Of a stretch of DNA of 64,000 bases, positions 1 to 8,684 are shown in pieces. The stretch's first letter is position 1. Each line of letters begins with the position of its first letter. The DNA comes from Pseudomonas abieticivorans (GTDB lineage: Bacteria > Pseudomonadota > Gammaproteobacteria > Pseudomonadales > Pseudomonadaceae). The DNA is taken from NCBI RefSeq assembly GCF_023509015.1, contig NZ_CP094975.1, forward strand, positions 193,501 to 257,500, in the 5' to 3' direction. The position numbers and the translations under genes were made by a program. Under the pieces are notes generated by a model. It was not told the origin of the DNA. It saw only the letters and a program-made list of their open reading frames with translations, and made no database searches.

Positions 1-55
1 CGATGACGATGTAGTCGTAGGTGGTGTTGAGGGGCCGGCCGTTGATATCACGCAT
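1..55 (-). CDS. GMC-family oxidoreductase, N-terminal fragment
   Basis: Eighteen codons are visible, starting at an ATG on the minus strand (bases 55 to 53) and running off the left edge. They read MRDINGRPLNTTYDYIVI. The final YDYIVI is the usual lead-in to the GxGxxG FAD-binding loop of GMC enzymes (choline, alcohol or sugar dehydrogenases). The substrate cannot be told from this fragment. A perfect 16-bp palindrome of LacI-family type lies 43 bp upstream, so a sugar- or polyol-related inducer is plausible. The family call rests on a short stretch and is moderate. Confidence 0.55.
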   Translation of the reverse strand, partial: MRDINGRPLNTTYDYIVI

Positions 56-97
56 GGGGTCACCTGAAGGTTTGGGCACTGGCTTGTACAAGTCAGC

Positions 98-113
98 TTG
101 TAAACGTTTACAA
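98..113. promoter_or_regulatory. LacI-family operator (perfect 16-bp palindrome)
   Basis: TTGTAAACGTTTACAA is a perfect palindrome with the central CG step typical of LacI/GalR-family sites. It lies in the promoter region of the GMC oxidoreductase gene that starts at base 55. A shorter palindrome, CTTGTACAAG, sits at 83-92. The only LacI-family gene in the window is at 4309-5337, and no second copy of the site was seen in front of it. Confidence 0.6.
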
Positions 114-339
114 TGTGAGTCACAGCATAGCAAAAATTGAGGCTGTGGGAAGGGGGTTGAAGAAAATTCTATGAGTGGTCGCCTGCACAGGGCCGACGCT
201 TTTGTAGGGAACACCTTTTAAACAATCGCTTTCATTTCCGTGCCTCCGTAAATTTTAAAACTGGTATTTCTGACAGTAGCAAGGCTGACTTCGCAGGTAT
301 TCAATAAGTGTCCCTCCCCGAAAACAAAGGACACGCACG
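114..339. other. Intergenic region upstream of the Ig-repeat protein
   Basis: An AT-richer stretch without a convincing gene. It holds the divergent promoters for the GMC gene and the Ig-repeat gene. An AAAGGA ribosome binding site at about 327-332 precedes the ATG at 340. No repeat element was seen here. Confidence 0.4.
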
Positions 340-3300
340 ATGGGCTCTCCCGTACCGTTTCCACACTCGCCGCTGCAGGCTTTCACGCACAGCCTGCAGC
401 CCACCCCGACAACACTGGCCAGCCTGCCACAGGCGCTGGCGCCAGGCGCACCTCGCCTGCTGACACCACTGGGCATCCCGCGCGGTGAAAACATTACTGT
501 CCTCGTCGAGGACGACCAGGGCAACGAAGTGCCGGGCCAGGCCGGGGTCAACATCGCCCTGCTGTCCAGCGGCAGCGGCCTGCTGGTGCGGGTACCCACC
601 TGGTTGACCATGAACGAAGGCGACTCGGTCTATGTGTTTTGGAACGACAGTAACTTGCCTGCCGTGTCCAAGACCCTGGGCCCGGGCGAGCCGAACAACG
701 AGGTGTTTTTGCTGGTACCACCCGCCGCTATCCAAAACGGCCAGGCCAGCGTGTTCCATCGAGTCATCCGCACCGACGGCGGCCTGCCGGATGAGTCCAA
801 CCCTATCCAGGTACTGGTCAAGCTCACCCTGCCCGGCGGCTACGACCCCGAGGCCGGCCAACCTGGGCATCAAAACCTGCTGGCGCCCATAGTACCGGTC
901 GACAAGGTGCTGCCGGAGCACGTGGTCAGTGGGCTCAACGTGACCCTTGCGCGCTACCTGAACATCCGCATCCGCGACACCATCACCCTCAGTTGGGGCG
1001 GGGTGACGGTCACCTACACGTTGACCAAAAATGACATCGACAACGGGGCGCCGATTACCGTGCACGTGCCCGGCCGCGTGATTGAACAAGCCGGTGACAG
1101 CCTGCGCTTGGAGGTGATCTACAAGGTCATCGACGAGGTGCAAAACCAGTCTATCGACGGCAACGGCCTGCCGTGGTCAGTGGCCCGCTACGTTGAGGTG
1201 GAGGTGGGCCAGGACCTGCTGGATGCGCCGTACTCCGAAGAGTTTTACGAAGAGGTCATAGACCTCGACCTGCTCGGCGCTCGCAACCTGGACATTGCCA
1301 TTTACCTGACGCCGGGCCAGTTCACCCCTGGCGACTCCCTGACCCTGGCCTGGGCCGGGCGAACCGCCGACGATGCCCCGGTGGAGTTCGACAGAACCCA
1401 GGCCGTGCCCGCTGGCCGGGTGATGCATTTCATCATCGAAAACGCCGAGGCGCGCAAGCTGCCCAATGGCCGCGTGCGCCTGAGCTACACCCGCTCCAAA
1501 GCCAGCGACGGCAGCGTCAACCGCTCGCGCAGCGCCACCTGGCGCATCGTCGGCCAAGTACTGGAGCTGCCCGCGCCTAGCGTACTCGAGGCTCGCGGCG
1601 GCACCCTCGACCCGGCGCTGCCGTATGCCACCGTACAGATCCCACCCTGGCTGGGCATGTACGCCGGCCAACCGCTGAGCATGATCTGGACCGGGACCAC
1701 AGAGGGGGGTAGCCTGGTGTACTTCGAGGAGTCCACCCCAGTTCTTGGCAGCGAGGTGGATACCCTCGTCAATCGCCTAACCCTCGCCAAAGACATCTTG
1801 CCCCTGGGCGGCAGCACCGTGCAGGTCTACTACCTGGCGACCATCAACGGCACCGTGCGCCAATCGGACACCCTGACCCTGAACGTGGGCATCGCCGCCG
1901 GTACCCTGACAGCCCCCGGCGTGGACGAGGCGGTCGACGGCTACCTAAACCCCGACACACTGGTCGGCAACCGGGCCACCCTGCGCATCGACCACGATGG
2001 CGTGATTCGGGCCGGCGATACACTGACCTTTTACTGGACTGGCAGCAACACGCCGCTGTATTCGGACTACACCGTCGCCAACAGCGGCACCAGCACGCCA
2101 TTCTATATCCCTATTGCCCAGATCAGCCCGAACCTCAATGGCCAGGTGACGGCCTTGTACCGCGTGGAGCGTGCAGGCGTGATCATCGGTACCTCCCGCG
2201 AGCTCGTGCTGCCGATTGGCAGCGGCGCTATCGTGCTCCCACCGCCGTCGGTGCCATTGGCCACCAACGGAGTGCTCGACCCGGTGCTGGCAAACCAGCA
2301 ACCGGTGGTGGCTCAGGTGGATTTTGCCGACATGCAATTGCAGGATGAGTACTCCATCGCCGTGTTCACACGCGCCAATGTATTGGCATACCAAAGCCCC
2401 GCCACCCCCGGCAGCCCCTTCAAATCCCTGTCATTCACGATACCCGTCGAGGTGATTGCAAAGAACCTGGACAGCGAGCTGTACTTTTACAGCGCGATGG
2501 TCCGTAACAGCGTGCCGACGCTTTCCCAGGCTTATACACTGACGGTATTGGCCTTCGAGCAAAGCGACCTGCCCATTCCAGAGGTGCCACAAGCTGACAT
2601 TAACGACGTACTGGACTTGGGCAGCTTTATCGGTGATGCGCAGGTCACAGTAGCGGCTTGGCCCTTGATTGCAGTGGGGCAACGGGTTTGGCTTCGCGCC
2701 ATCGGCACCCGCTCCAATGATGTACCCACCACCATTAGCTTACTCATTGCTTCACCAGTGGATCTCAACCAAGCCAACAATGGCTTGAACGTCATCCTGC
2801 CGCGGACCCAGTTGGATCTGCTCAAGCACCACAGCACGCTGACAGTGGAACTGCTGGTGAACTTCGAGGGCACCAGCAATGAAGCGTTGGCGGTGACCTT
2901 CCCGGAGCGGGCGTTGACCATGGCCGTCATTGCCATCGTGACTCCGTCGATCAGCTCCGTACACGATGGCGCCCAAGAGGTGGCGAATGGCGGGACCACC
3001 ACCTCGACCAGCCTCACCTTGAGCGGCAGCGCCTCGAACAGCCAGCGCGTCGAGATTTTCGACGGCACCGTCTCCAAGGGCATCGCAACGGTCAATGCCA
3101 GCGGTATTTGGACATTACCGGTGAGCGGGCTCAGCGTGGCGGCCCATAGCTTCACAGCCAAGGGGCTTTATGGCAACAACCCTACTTCGCCAGCCCGGAC
3201 ATTGAATGTAGTGGCGACGCTAACGCCGTCGATCAGCTCCGTGAAAGATGCAGCCAATGTAGAGATCCCGAACGCAGGCTTCACGACCTCCACCACCGTC

Positions 3301-4059
3301 ACCTTGAGCGGTAAGGCTTCGAACAACCAACAGGTTGAAATATTCGATGGCACTACCTCGAAGGGGACCGCCGGGGCCAACGCCAGTGGCGACTGGGTAT
3401 TGCAAGTGACCGGGCTCGCGGTGGCCGCCCACAGCTTCACCGCAAAGGGGCTTTATGGCAACAACCCGACGTCGCCAGCACGGACCTTCAGCGTTGTGGA
3501 CCTAGTCATCGCGCCCGGTGTAATGTCACTGACAGGTAAAGCCATCAGAAATACCAGTTGGGATTACAAAAGAACGGGGCAGGAATATATCGGAAACTAC
3601 GACACTCGCGCAGCTAGCGGAGGCATAACACCTTATGGCTACACATCGAGCAACCCTGCCATTGCAGCGGTCAATGCATCTTCAGGCCGAGTGATAGGGA
3701 TGCGCAACGGCACCGCGACCATCACGGTAACTGATCGCAATGGTGCTCAAGCGAGCTATACGATAACCGTCAGCAATGTGTGGCAGCTTTACGTTAATTA
3801 TTCGTTGATTCCCTACCAGAGCATGCTCGCCACGGTCGCCAACTTGGGTGGTCAACCCGTATCACAGGCGGACATATCCCTCCTATTGAGGTACTACACC
3901 TACCCTCATCCTCACCAATCCGCCTCAGATTGGTATTGGCTCGGCTACCACGGTAACTGTGATGGTGCCTCGGGTATCGCTTATAACTATCTCAGCGAGC
4001 AACAACGGTGCTGGTCGATGAACCAATCGTTCCCCATGTATTGCTTGGTGCCCTCTTGA
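340..4059 (+). CDS. Large Ig-like repeat protein with a Big_2-like and a cysteine-containing C-terminal domain
   Basis: A 1239-residue modular protein. Roughly residues 1-860 consist of divergent beta-rich modules of about 120-150 residues; several open with a Pro-rich segment and carry a conserved W-x-G pattern (TLSWGG, TLAWAG, SMIWTG, TFYWTG). Residues about 866-960 and 960-1055 are two near-duplicate Ig-like modules (each has TPSISSV, VEIFDG and AHSFTAKGLYGNNPTSPAR). Residues about 1061-1147 look like a Big_2 domain (YTSSNPAIAAVNASSGRV). The last 90 residues contain three cysteines and a W/Y-rich core, recalling the C-type-lectin-like tip that follows Big_2 domains in invasin/intimin-type proteins; that is an inference. 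I see no signal peptide or membrane anchor, so the export route is unclear. It is probably a surface or secreted binding protein. Confidence 0.7.
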   Translation: MGSPVPFPHSPLQAFTHSLQPTPTTLASLPQALAPGAPRLLTPLGIPRGENITVLVEDDQGNEVPGQAGVNIALLSSGSGLLVRVPTWLTMNEGDSVYVFWNDSNLPAVSKTLGPGEPNNEVFLLVPPAAIQNGQASVFHRVIRTDGGLPDESNPIQVLVKLTLPGGYDPEAGQPGHQNLLAPIVPVDKVLPEHVVSGLNVTLARYLNIRIRDTITLSWGGVTVTYTLTKNDIDNGAPITVHVPGRVIEQAGDSLRLEVIYKVIDEVQNQSIDGNGLPWSVARYVEVEVGQDLLDAPYSEEFYEEVIDLDLLGARNLDIAIYLTPGQFTPGDSLTLAWAGRTADDAPVEFDRTQAVPAGRVMHFIIENAEARKLPNGRVRLSYTRSKASDGSVNRSRSATWRIVGQVLELPAPSVLEARGGTLDPALPYATVQIPPWLGMYAGQPLSMIWTGTTEGGSLVYFEESTPVLGSEVDTLVNRLTLAKDILPLGGSTVQVYYLATINGTVRQSDTLTLNVGIAAGTLTAPGVDEAVDGYLNPDTLVGNRATLRIDHDGVIRAGDTLTFYWTGSNTPLYSDYTVANSGTSTPFYIPIAQISPNLNGQVTALYRVERAGVIIGTSRELVLPIGSGAIVLPPPSVPLATNGVLDPVLANQQPVVAQVDFADMQLQDEYSIAVFTRANVLAYQSPATPGSPFKSLSFTIPVEVIAKNLDSELYFYSAMVRNSVPTLSQAYTLTVLAFEQSDLPIPEVPQADINDVLDLGSFIGDAQVTVAAWPLIAVGQRVWLRAIGTRSNDVPTTISLLIASPVDLNQANNGLNVILPRTQLDLLKHHSTLTVELLVNFEGTSNEALAVTFPERALTMAVIAIVTPSISSVHDGAQEVANGGTTTSTSLTLSGSASNSQRVEIFDGTVSKGIATVNASGIWTLPVSGLSVAAHSFTAKGLYGNNPTSPARTLNVVATLTPSISSVKDAANVEIPNAGFTTSTTVTLSGKASNNQQVEIFDGTTSKGTAGANASGDWVLQVTGLAVAAHSFTAKGLYGNNPTSPARTFSVVDLVIAPGVMSLTGKAIRNTSWDYKRTGQEYIGNYDTRAASGGITPYGYTSSNPAIAAVNASSGRVIGMRNGTATITVTDRNGAQASYTITVSNVWQLYVNYSLIPYQSMLATVANLGGQPVSQADISLLLRYYTYPHPHQSASDWYWLGYHGNCDGASGIAYNYLSEQQRCWSMNQSFPMYCLVPS

Positions 4060-4114
4060 AACGAGCGGTCATCGCCGATTGTTGGGCATACGGTAGAACA
4101 CTAAAGGAACCCCC

Positions 4115-4199
4115 GTAGGAGCGGATTTATCCGCGAAGAATGCGCCGCGGTTTATCTGATACACCGCGCTGTGCTCTTCGCGGATCAATCCGCTCCTAC
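4115..4199. repeat. REP-type palindromic element (REPIN-like, 85 bp)
   Basis: An extragenic palindrome: GTAGGAGCGGATTTATCCGC at the left end is mirrored by GCGGATCAATCCGCTCCTAC at the right end. It is the same family as the array at 28191-28787 and the single copies at 34631 and 52630. It lies just after the Ig-repeat gene and may act as a transcript end or stabiliser. Confidence 0.85.
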
Positions 4200-4308
4200 G
4201 CCCGGCGACATCGTTCACTGTAATCCTTTGCAGATTTCTAATGCGTCCTGCCCCCCAATCCAGCAAAATCCACCTTCAGGACCCTAACATCCAAAAGGAC
4301 ACTCCACC

Positions 4309-5337
4309 GTGACCACCCCACCCAAGGCCCAGCCCCGCGTCAACGTGACCGACGTCGCCAAGGCCGCTGGCGTCTCCGTTGCCACGGTGTCGCGCAGTTT
4401 CAACCTGCCCCACCACGTGCGCGATGACGTGCGCGAAAAGGTCCTGCAGATCGCCAGCAAAATGGGCTACACCCCCAACTCTGCCGCCAAGGCACTGCGC
4501 CTGCGCAAGACCAATGTGATCGGCGCGATCATCCCCACGCTGGACCATTCCATCTACGCGACGATGATCAACGCCTTCCAGGACAAGATGGCCGAGTACG
4601 GCTACGTGGTGTATGTGCTCAGTTGCGGGTTCGATGCCGGCGCGATCTACGACAAGGTCAAGCTGCTGGTGGAGCGCGGGGCCGAGGCGTTGTTGGTAGT
4701 GGGGGACATTGCCGATGCCGAGTTGACGCGCTATTTGCAGGAGTACCGCATGCCGGTGGTGTGCACGTACTCGTACTTCAATGACAAGCCCTTCCCCTTC
4801 ATCGGATTTGACAACTACGCCTCCACCCACCAGTTAGTCGAGTACCTGCTGGGCCTGGGCCACCGCAATATGGCCATGTTGACAGGCCCCATGAAAGGCA
4901 ACGACCGCCAGCATGCTCGGCGCCAGGCGTTCCTGGACACCCTGCAAGCATCGACGCAGTCATGCAGCCACACCCTGTATGAAAGCGCCGATGGCTACAC
5001 CATCGAATTCGGCGAGCGCACCCTGCGGCGGATTCTGCTGGAAGCGCCAGGCACCACGGCGATCATCTGCAACAGCGACGTCATCGCCTTTGGCGTGCTG
5101 TCGGCGTGCAAGAAATTGGGCATCGATGTGCCGCGCCAGATGTCGGTGGTGGGCTTTGATAACCTGGAGTTCGCCGAGTACCTGGACCCACCGCTGACCA
5201 CCTTGGCCATCCCGGCCAGCGAAATGGGCTTGCGCAGCGCCGAGGCGTTGATTGCCAACTTGCGCAATGGCACCGAGATCAAGCCGGTACTGCTGGGTAC
5301 GCAGTTGATGATTCGCCAGTCCAGCCATTCGATCTGA
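4309..5337 (+). CDS. LacI-family transcriptional regulator
   Basis: 342 residues, the usual size for the family. An N-terminal helix-turn-helix (VNVTDVAKAAGVSVATVSRS, residues about 10-29) is followed by the hinge region and a periplasmic-binding-protein-like effector domain (VIGAIIPTLDHSIYA; VVGFDNLEFAEYLDPPLTTL near the C-terminus). The start is a GTG with AAAAGG about ten bases upstream. The gene stands alone between a palindromic element and the cupin gene. The effector is unknown; the family usually senses sugars or sugar acids. The palindrome at 98-113, in front of the GMC gene, is a candidate target although 4 kb away. Confidence 0.9.
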   Translation: MTTPPKAQPRVNVTDVAKAAGVSVATVSRSFNLPHHVRDDVREKVLQIASKMGYTPNSAAKALRLRKTNVIGAIIPTLDHSIYATMINAFQDKMAEYGYVVYVLSCGFDAGAIYDKVKLLVERGAEALLVVGDIADAELTRYLQEYRMPVVCTYSYFNDKPFPFIGFDNYASTHQLVEYLLGLGHRNMAMLTGPMKGNDRQHARRQAFLDTLQASTQSCSHTLYESADGYTIEFGERTLRRILLEAPGTTAIICNSDVIAFGVLSACKKLGIDVPRQMSVVGFDNLEFAEYLDPPLTTLAIPASEMGLRSAEALIANLRNGTEIKPVLLGTQLMIRQSSHSI

Positions 5338-5465
5338 CGGGAATCAAAACGGGCGCTGTGCATACCTCCCTTTTTCGCACAACTGCTGTGCCAGCCGGGC
5401 GCTTAATCTGCGACCCGGCCCTTCGTATAGTGGCCCTACCGTGACCACCGCGAAGGAGTAGAACA

Positions 5466-6392
5466 ATGAATAGCCTGACCCAGCACCTGGACGCCCACCA
5501 ACTGGACGCCGAGTATTTCGAGTACAGCAAGGCCGCCAACCCGATCAGCGCCAACCTGATTAGCCGTATCCCTTACCACAGCTTTCCAGCCTCGCTTTGC
5601 GACAGCGGCCCTTCCCGGGTTTTGCCGCTGGACTTGAGCGAGGCCCTTGGCTGCCAGGGCCCGGCGACCGGCCCGGGCCTGTGCGCCAACTTTATCCGCC
5701 TGAACGCCGGCGACAGCCTGACGCTGGCCCCTAATGCCACCTCGCAAGTGCTGTACGTGATTGCCGGCAGCGGCGCGCTGGCCCAGGGTGAGCAAGCGTT
5801 CGACTGGGACAAGGGCTGCTTCATCGCCCTGCCCGGTCTTACGGCCACGCAATTGACTGCGCGCCAGGACAGCCGCTTTTACTACGTGCACGACGAGCCG
5901 CTGCTGCGCTACTTGGGGGTAAAGGCCTGCGAGCAACGCTTCAGCGCAACCCTGTATCCGGCAGAACTTGCCAACGCCAAACTGCGCGAAGCCGCCGATG
6001 ACCCGCGCGCCCAGGACCGCAGCCGCATCAGCATTTTGCTGGGCAACCGCCACTTCCCGCAAACCCGCACCGTGACCCATGTGCTGTGGGCCATGTACGG
6101 GATATTGCCGCCGGGCTCGGTGCAAAAACCCCACCGGCACCAGTCGATTGCGCTGGACTTCATCATCGACAGCCCTGAGGGTTGTTACACCCTGGTGGGC
6201 ACAGAGCTTGATGCCAATGGTCAGATCCGCAACCCCACGCGAGTGGACTGGACGCCGGGGTTGGCCTTTGTAACCCCGCCGGGGTACTGGCATGCGCATT
6301 ACAACGAGTCGGATAAAGAGGCGTTTTTGATTCCGATCCAGGATGCGGGGCTGCAAACGTACTTGCGCTCGCTGGATATTCGGTTCAGCTAA
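5466..6392 (+). CDS. Cupin-domain protein (bicupin, gentisate-dioxygenase-like fold)
   Basis: 308 residues with two cupin-like halves. The first half (about 75-150) carries AGDSLTLAPNATSQVLYVIAG but lacks an obvious metal triad. The second half (about 205-290) has PHRHQSIALDFIID and, later, PPGYWHAHYNESD, which supply candidate His ligands for a metal. The layout resembles gentisate 1,2-dioxygenase-type proteins, but the identity of the substrate is not visible. An AAGGAG site at about 5453-5458 gives a good start. It converges with the LysR gene, the two stop codons overlapping at 6389-6392. No other aromatic-degradation gene is nearby, so I leave the function open. Confidence 0.75.
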   Translation: MNSLTQHLDAHQLDAEYFEYSKAANPISANLISRIPYHSFPASLCDSGPSRVLPLDLSEALGCQGPATGPGLCANFIRLNAGDSLTLAPNATSQVLYVIAGSGALAQGEQAFDWDKGCFIALPGLTATQLTARQDSRFYYVHDEPLLRYLGVKACEQRFSATLYPAELANAKLREAADDPRAQDRSRISILLGNRHFPQTRTVTHVLWAMYGILPPGSVQKPHRHQSIALDFIIDSPEGCYTLVGTELDANGQIRNPTRVDWTPGLAFVTPPGYWHAHYNESDKEAFLIPIQDAGLQTYLRSLDIRFS

Positions 6393-7300
6393 TCGGATGC
6401 TGATGGGCCTGGCTTTAGACCCTGGCCCAACGCCTGCACCACGAAATCGATAAAACAGCGCACCTTGGAACTCACGATCCGCTTGGGCGGGTAGATAAAC
6501 CACAGCGGCTGGCTGACGTGCAGCGTCCATTCGGGCAAACACACTTGCAGGCGGCCGTCACGCAAGCTTTGCGCCGCCAACCAATCGGGCAGCACTGCCA
6601 CGCCCAGTCCCTGCTGCGCGGCCAGCAGGCGTGCATCCAAATCCGCCAGGCTGATCACGCCCTTGAGCATCACGCTGTGCGCCTCACCTGTGCGCATCAA
6701 CAGCAGCTCATCCCCCGCCGAATGCCCGAGAATCGCCGGCACCTGCCCCACCGCTTCAACCGTATCGGGCAAGCCATGGCGCTCGATAAAACCCGCCGAC
6801 ACGCACAGCACCGACCGCTCATCGCCAATGCGCCGCGCTTTCAAACTGGAGTCGGTCAATACGCCGATACGGATCGCCAGGTCCACGCCCGAATGAATCA
6901 AATCGACCTTGGCCTCTTCAAGCACCAGCTCCAAGCGAATTTCCGGGTAACGCTCGGTGAACCCCCTCAGCAAAGGCAGTACATGATGACGCGCAAACGC
7001 CGGTGGCAAGTTGAGCTTGAGCAGGCCACGCGGGTGCTGGTTGAGCGCGGATGTCGCAGCCTTGGCCTGATCCAGCTCGCTGAGCACCCGTTGGGCATGG
7101 TGCAGGAAGGTTGCACCGCCCTCGGTCAGGCGCAGGGTGCGCGTGGAGCGGTTGAACAAGGCGATGCCCAGGTCTTGCTCCAGCTCCTTGACGTAGCGCG
7201 ACACCGTAGAGGCCTTGATGCCCAGGCGCTCAGCCGCCCGAGAGAAGTTATTGCCGTTGGCCGCCTCGACGAAGGCGGTCAATGCTGCGAAGTAATCCAC
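6389..7300 (-). CDS. LysR-family transcriptional regulator
   Basis: 303 residues. The N-terminal winged helix-turn-helix is clear (FSRAAERLGIKASTVSRYVK, residues about 19-38), and the C-terminal half is a LysR substrate-binding domain (LELVLEEAKVDLIHSGVDLAIRIG). It resembles the CrgA/DsdC-like LysR group common in pseudomonads, which often controls an adjacent efflux or oxidoreductase gene. It is encoded just downstream of the MFS transporter gene on the same strand (42 bp gap), with which it may form a unit. The target is unknown. Confidence 0.88.
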   Translation of the reverse strand: MDYFAALTAFVEAANGNNFSRAAERLGIKASTVSRYVKELEQDLGIALFNRSTRTLRLTEGGATFLHHAQRVLSELDQAKAATSALNQHPRGLLKLNLPPAFARHHVLPLLRGFTERYPEIRLELVLEEAKVDLIHSGVDLAIRIGVLTDSSLKARRIGDERSVLCVSAGFIERHGLPDTVEAVGQVPAILGHSAGDELLLMRTGEAHSVMLKGVISLADLDARLLAAQQGLGVAVLPDWLAAQSLRDGRLQVCLPEWTLHVSQPLWFIYPPKRIVSSKVRCFIDFVVQALGQGLKPGPSASD

Positions 7301-7342
7301 GGGTAAGCCTCGTGCTGCCGGAGCCGCTGATGATACCCGGTT

Positions 7343-8518
7343 TCAGGCCAACTGCAGGCTACGACGCTGCTGGCGAGACTTGCGCAGGTGGCTGCTCATC
7401 AACAGCACGAACGCCAGCACCGGCAACAGCATCGCCAGTTGCAAACCAATGCTTGCCGACAACAGCCCGATGATCGGCGGTGCCAGCAGAAAACCGGTGT
7501 AGCCCAGGGTGCCGTTGATGGCCAAACCCAGGCTGGGGGCATGGGGGTAGGCGCGGCTGGCCTGGCTGTAGAGCAACGGCACCATGTTGGCCAGCCCCAG
7601 ACCCACCAGCACGAAGCCTGCGATGCAAGGCAGTGGCTGCGGCACCAACATCACCAACAACAGGCCCAGCGCACCCAGCGCACCCGAAGCACTGAGCACC
7701 GCGTTGACGCCCAAGCGGCGGATAATGGCGTCCCCCGACAAACGCCCCAGGGCCATGGCCAGGCTGAATGCGCCAAAGGCAAACGCGGCGATGTTGCCGC
7801 TGGCATGGCTGACGTCGGTGAGGTACAGCGAACTCCAGTCGATCACCGTGCGCTCGATGAACAAGGCCAGGAACGTAAGCCCGGCAATGCACAGCAACGT
7901 GCGGTTGGGCCAGGTGAATGGCGATCTCGACGCCGCCGGCAGCGCGCTGGCAGGTTGCAGGTTACCCAAGGCGCCTGCAGCCAACACGGTAACACCCCCC
8001 ATCAACACGCCGGCCAACGCCAGGCATTGCAGCAGCCCCAGTTGATCGGATAACAGCCCCGCCACGGTGGACGCCCCTGCCAGCCCGCCGATGCTGAACA
8101 CCGCATGGAAGCCCGACATCATTGGCCGCCCCCGCGCCGCCTCGATCATCGAGCCGTGGGTGTTCATGGATACGTCGAGCAGGCTGTTGGTCACGCCCAG
8201 GCAGAAGATTGCCGCCGTCAGCGCCCACACCGAATGGGCCAGCGCACAAAACGGCACGACCAGCGCCACCAGCAAGCCACCAATGATCAGCGTGGTGTGG
8301 CTGCCCAGCCGGGTGACCAAGGCACCGGCCAGGTACAGGGTGAGCATGGTGCCAGCAGCGAAGGCACTCAGGGCCAGGCCCAGTTGCTGGTCGCTCAGGT
8401 TCAGCGCCTGTTTCATGCCGGGGATGTTGGTGGCCCAGATGGCCAGTACCATGCCGTTAGCGAAAAACACGCTGGAGGTGGCGATCCGTGCCCGTTGCAA
8501 AGCGTTGGTGCGCAGCAT
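7343..8518 (-). CDS. MFS transporter (YbjJ-like)
   Basis: 391 residues with about twelve hydrophobic segments, the normal size for a 12-helix major facilitator. The N-terminal half has the loop-2/3 region GALVTRLGSHTTLIIGGLLV, matching the MFS motif-A position, and the second half repeats the pattern (SGDAIIRRLGVNAVLSASG). The overall pattern resembles the YbjJ group of inner-membrane transporters with poorly known substrates. It starts 166 bp from the end of the neighbouring NCS1 permease gene and is followed by a LysR gene on the same strand. Direction of transport and substrate are not visible. Confidence 0.85.
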   Translation of the reverse strand: MLRTNALQRARIATSSVFFANGMVLAIWATNIPGMKQALNLSDQQLGLALSAFAAGTMLTLYLAGALVTRLGSHTTLIIGGLLVALVVPFCALAHSVWALTAAIFCLGVTNSLLDVSMNTHGSMIEAARGRPMMSGFHAVFSIGGLAGASTVAGLLSDQLGLLQCLALAGVLMGGVTVLAAGALGNLQPASALPAASRSPFTWPNRTLLCIAGLTFLALFIERTVIDWSSLYLTDVSHASGNIAAFAFGAFSLAMALGRLSGDAIIRRLGVNAVLSASGALGALGLLLVMLVPQPLPCIAGFVLVGLGLANMVPLLYSQASRAYPHAPSLGLAINGTLGYTGFLLAPPIIGLLSASIGLQLAMLLPVLAFVLLMSSHLRKSRQQRRSLQLA

Positions 8519-8684
8519 TCAAACCTCGTCTTACTGTTGTTCTTGTTGTACTCACGCACAACGACCCGGATGCTTTGGCGCAGCAGGATTCGTTCCAATC
8601 CACTGCACCGGTCATCCGGGTCGCTGTTTGGCTCGTAATCGTTTACATCCTAAACCTGATCACGTGGGCGAAACAGTGTTTTTT

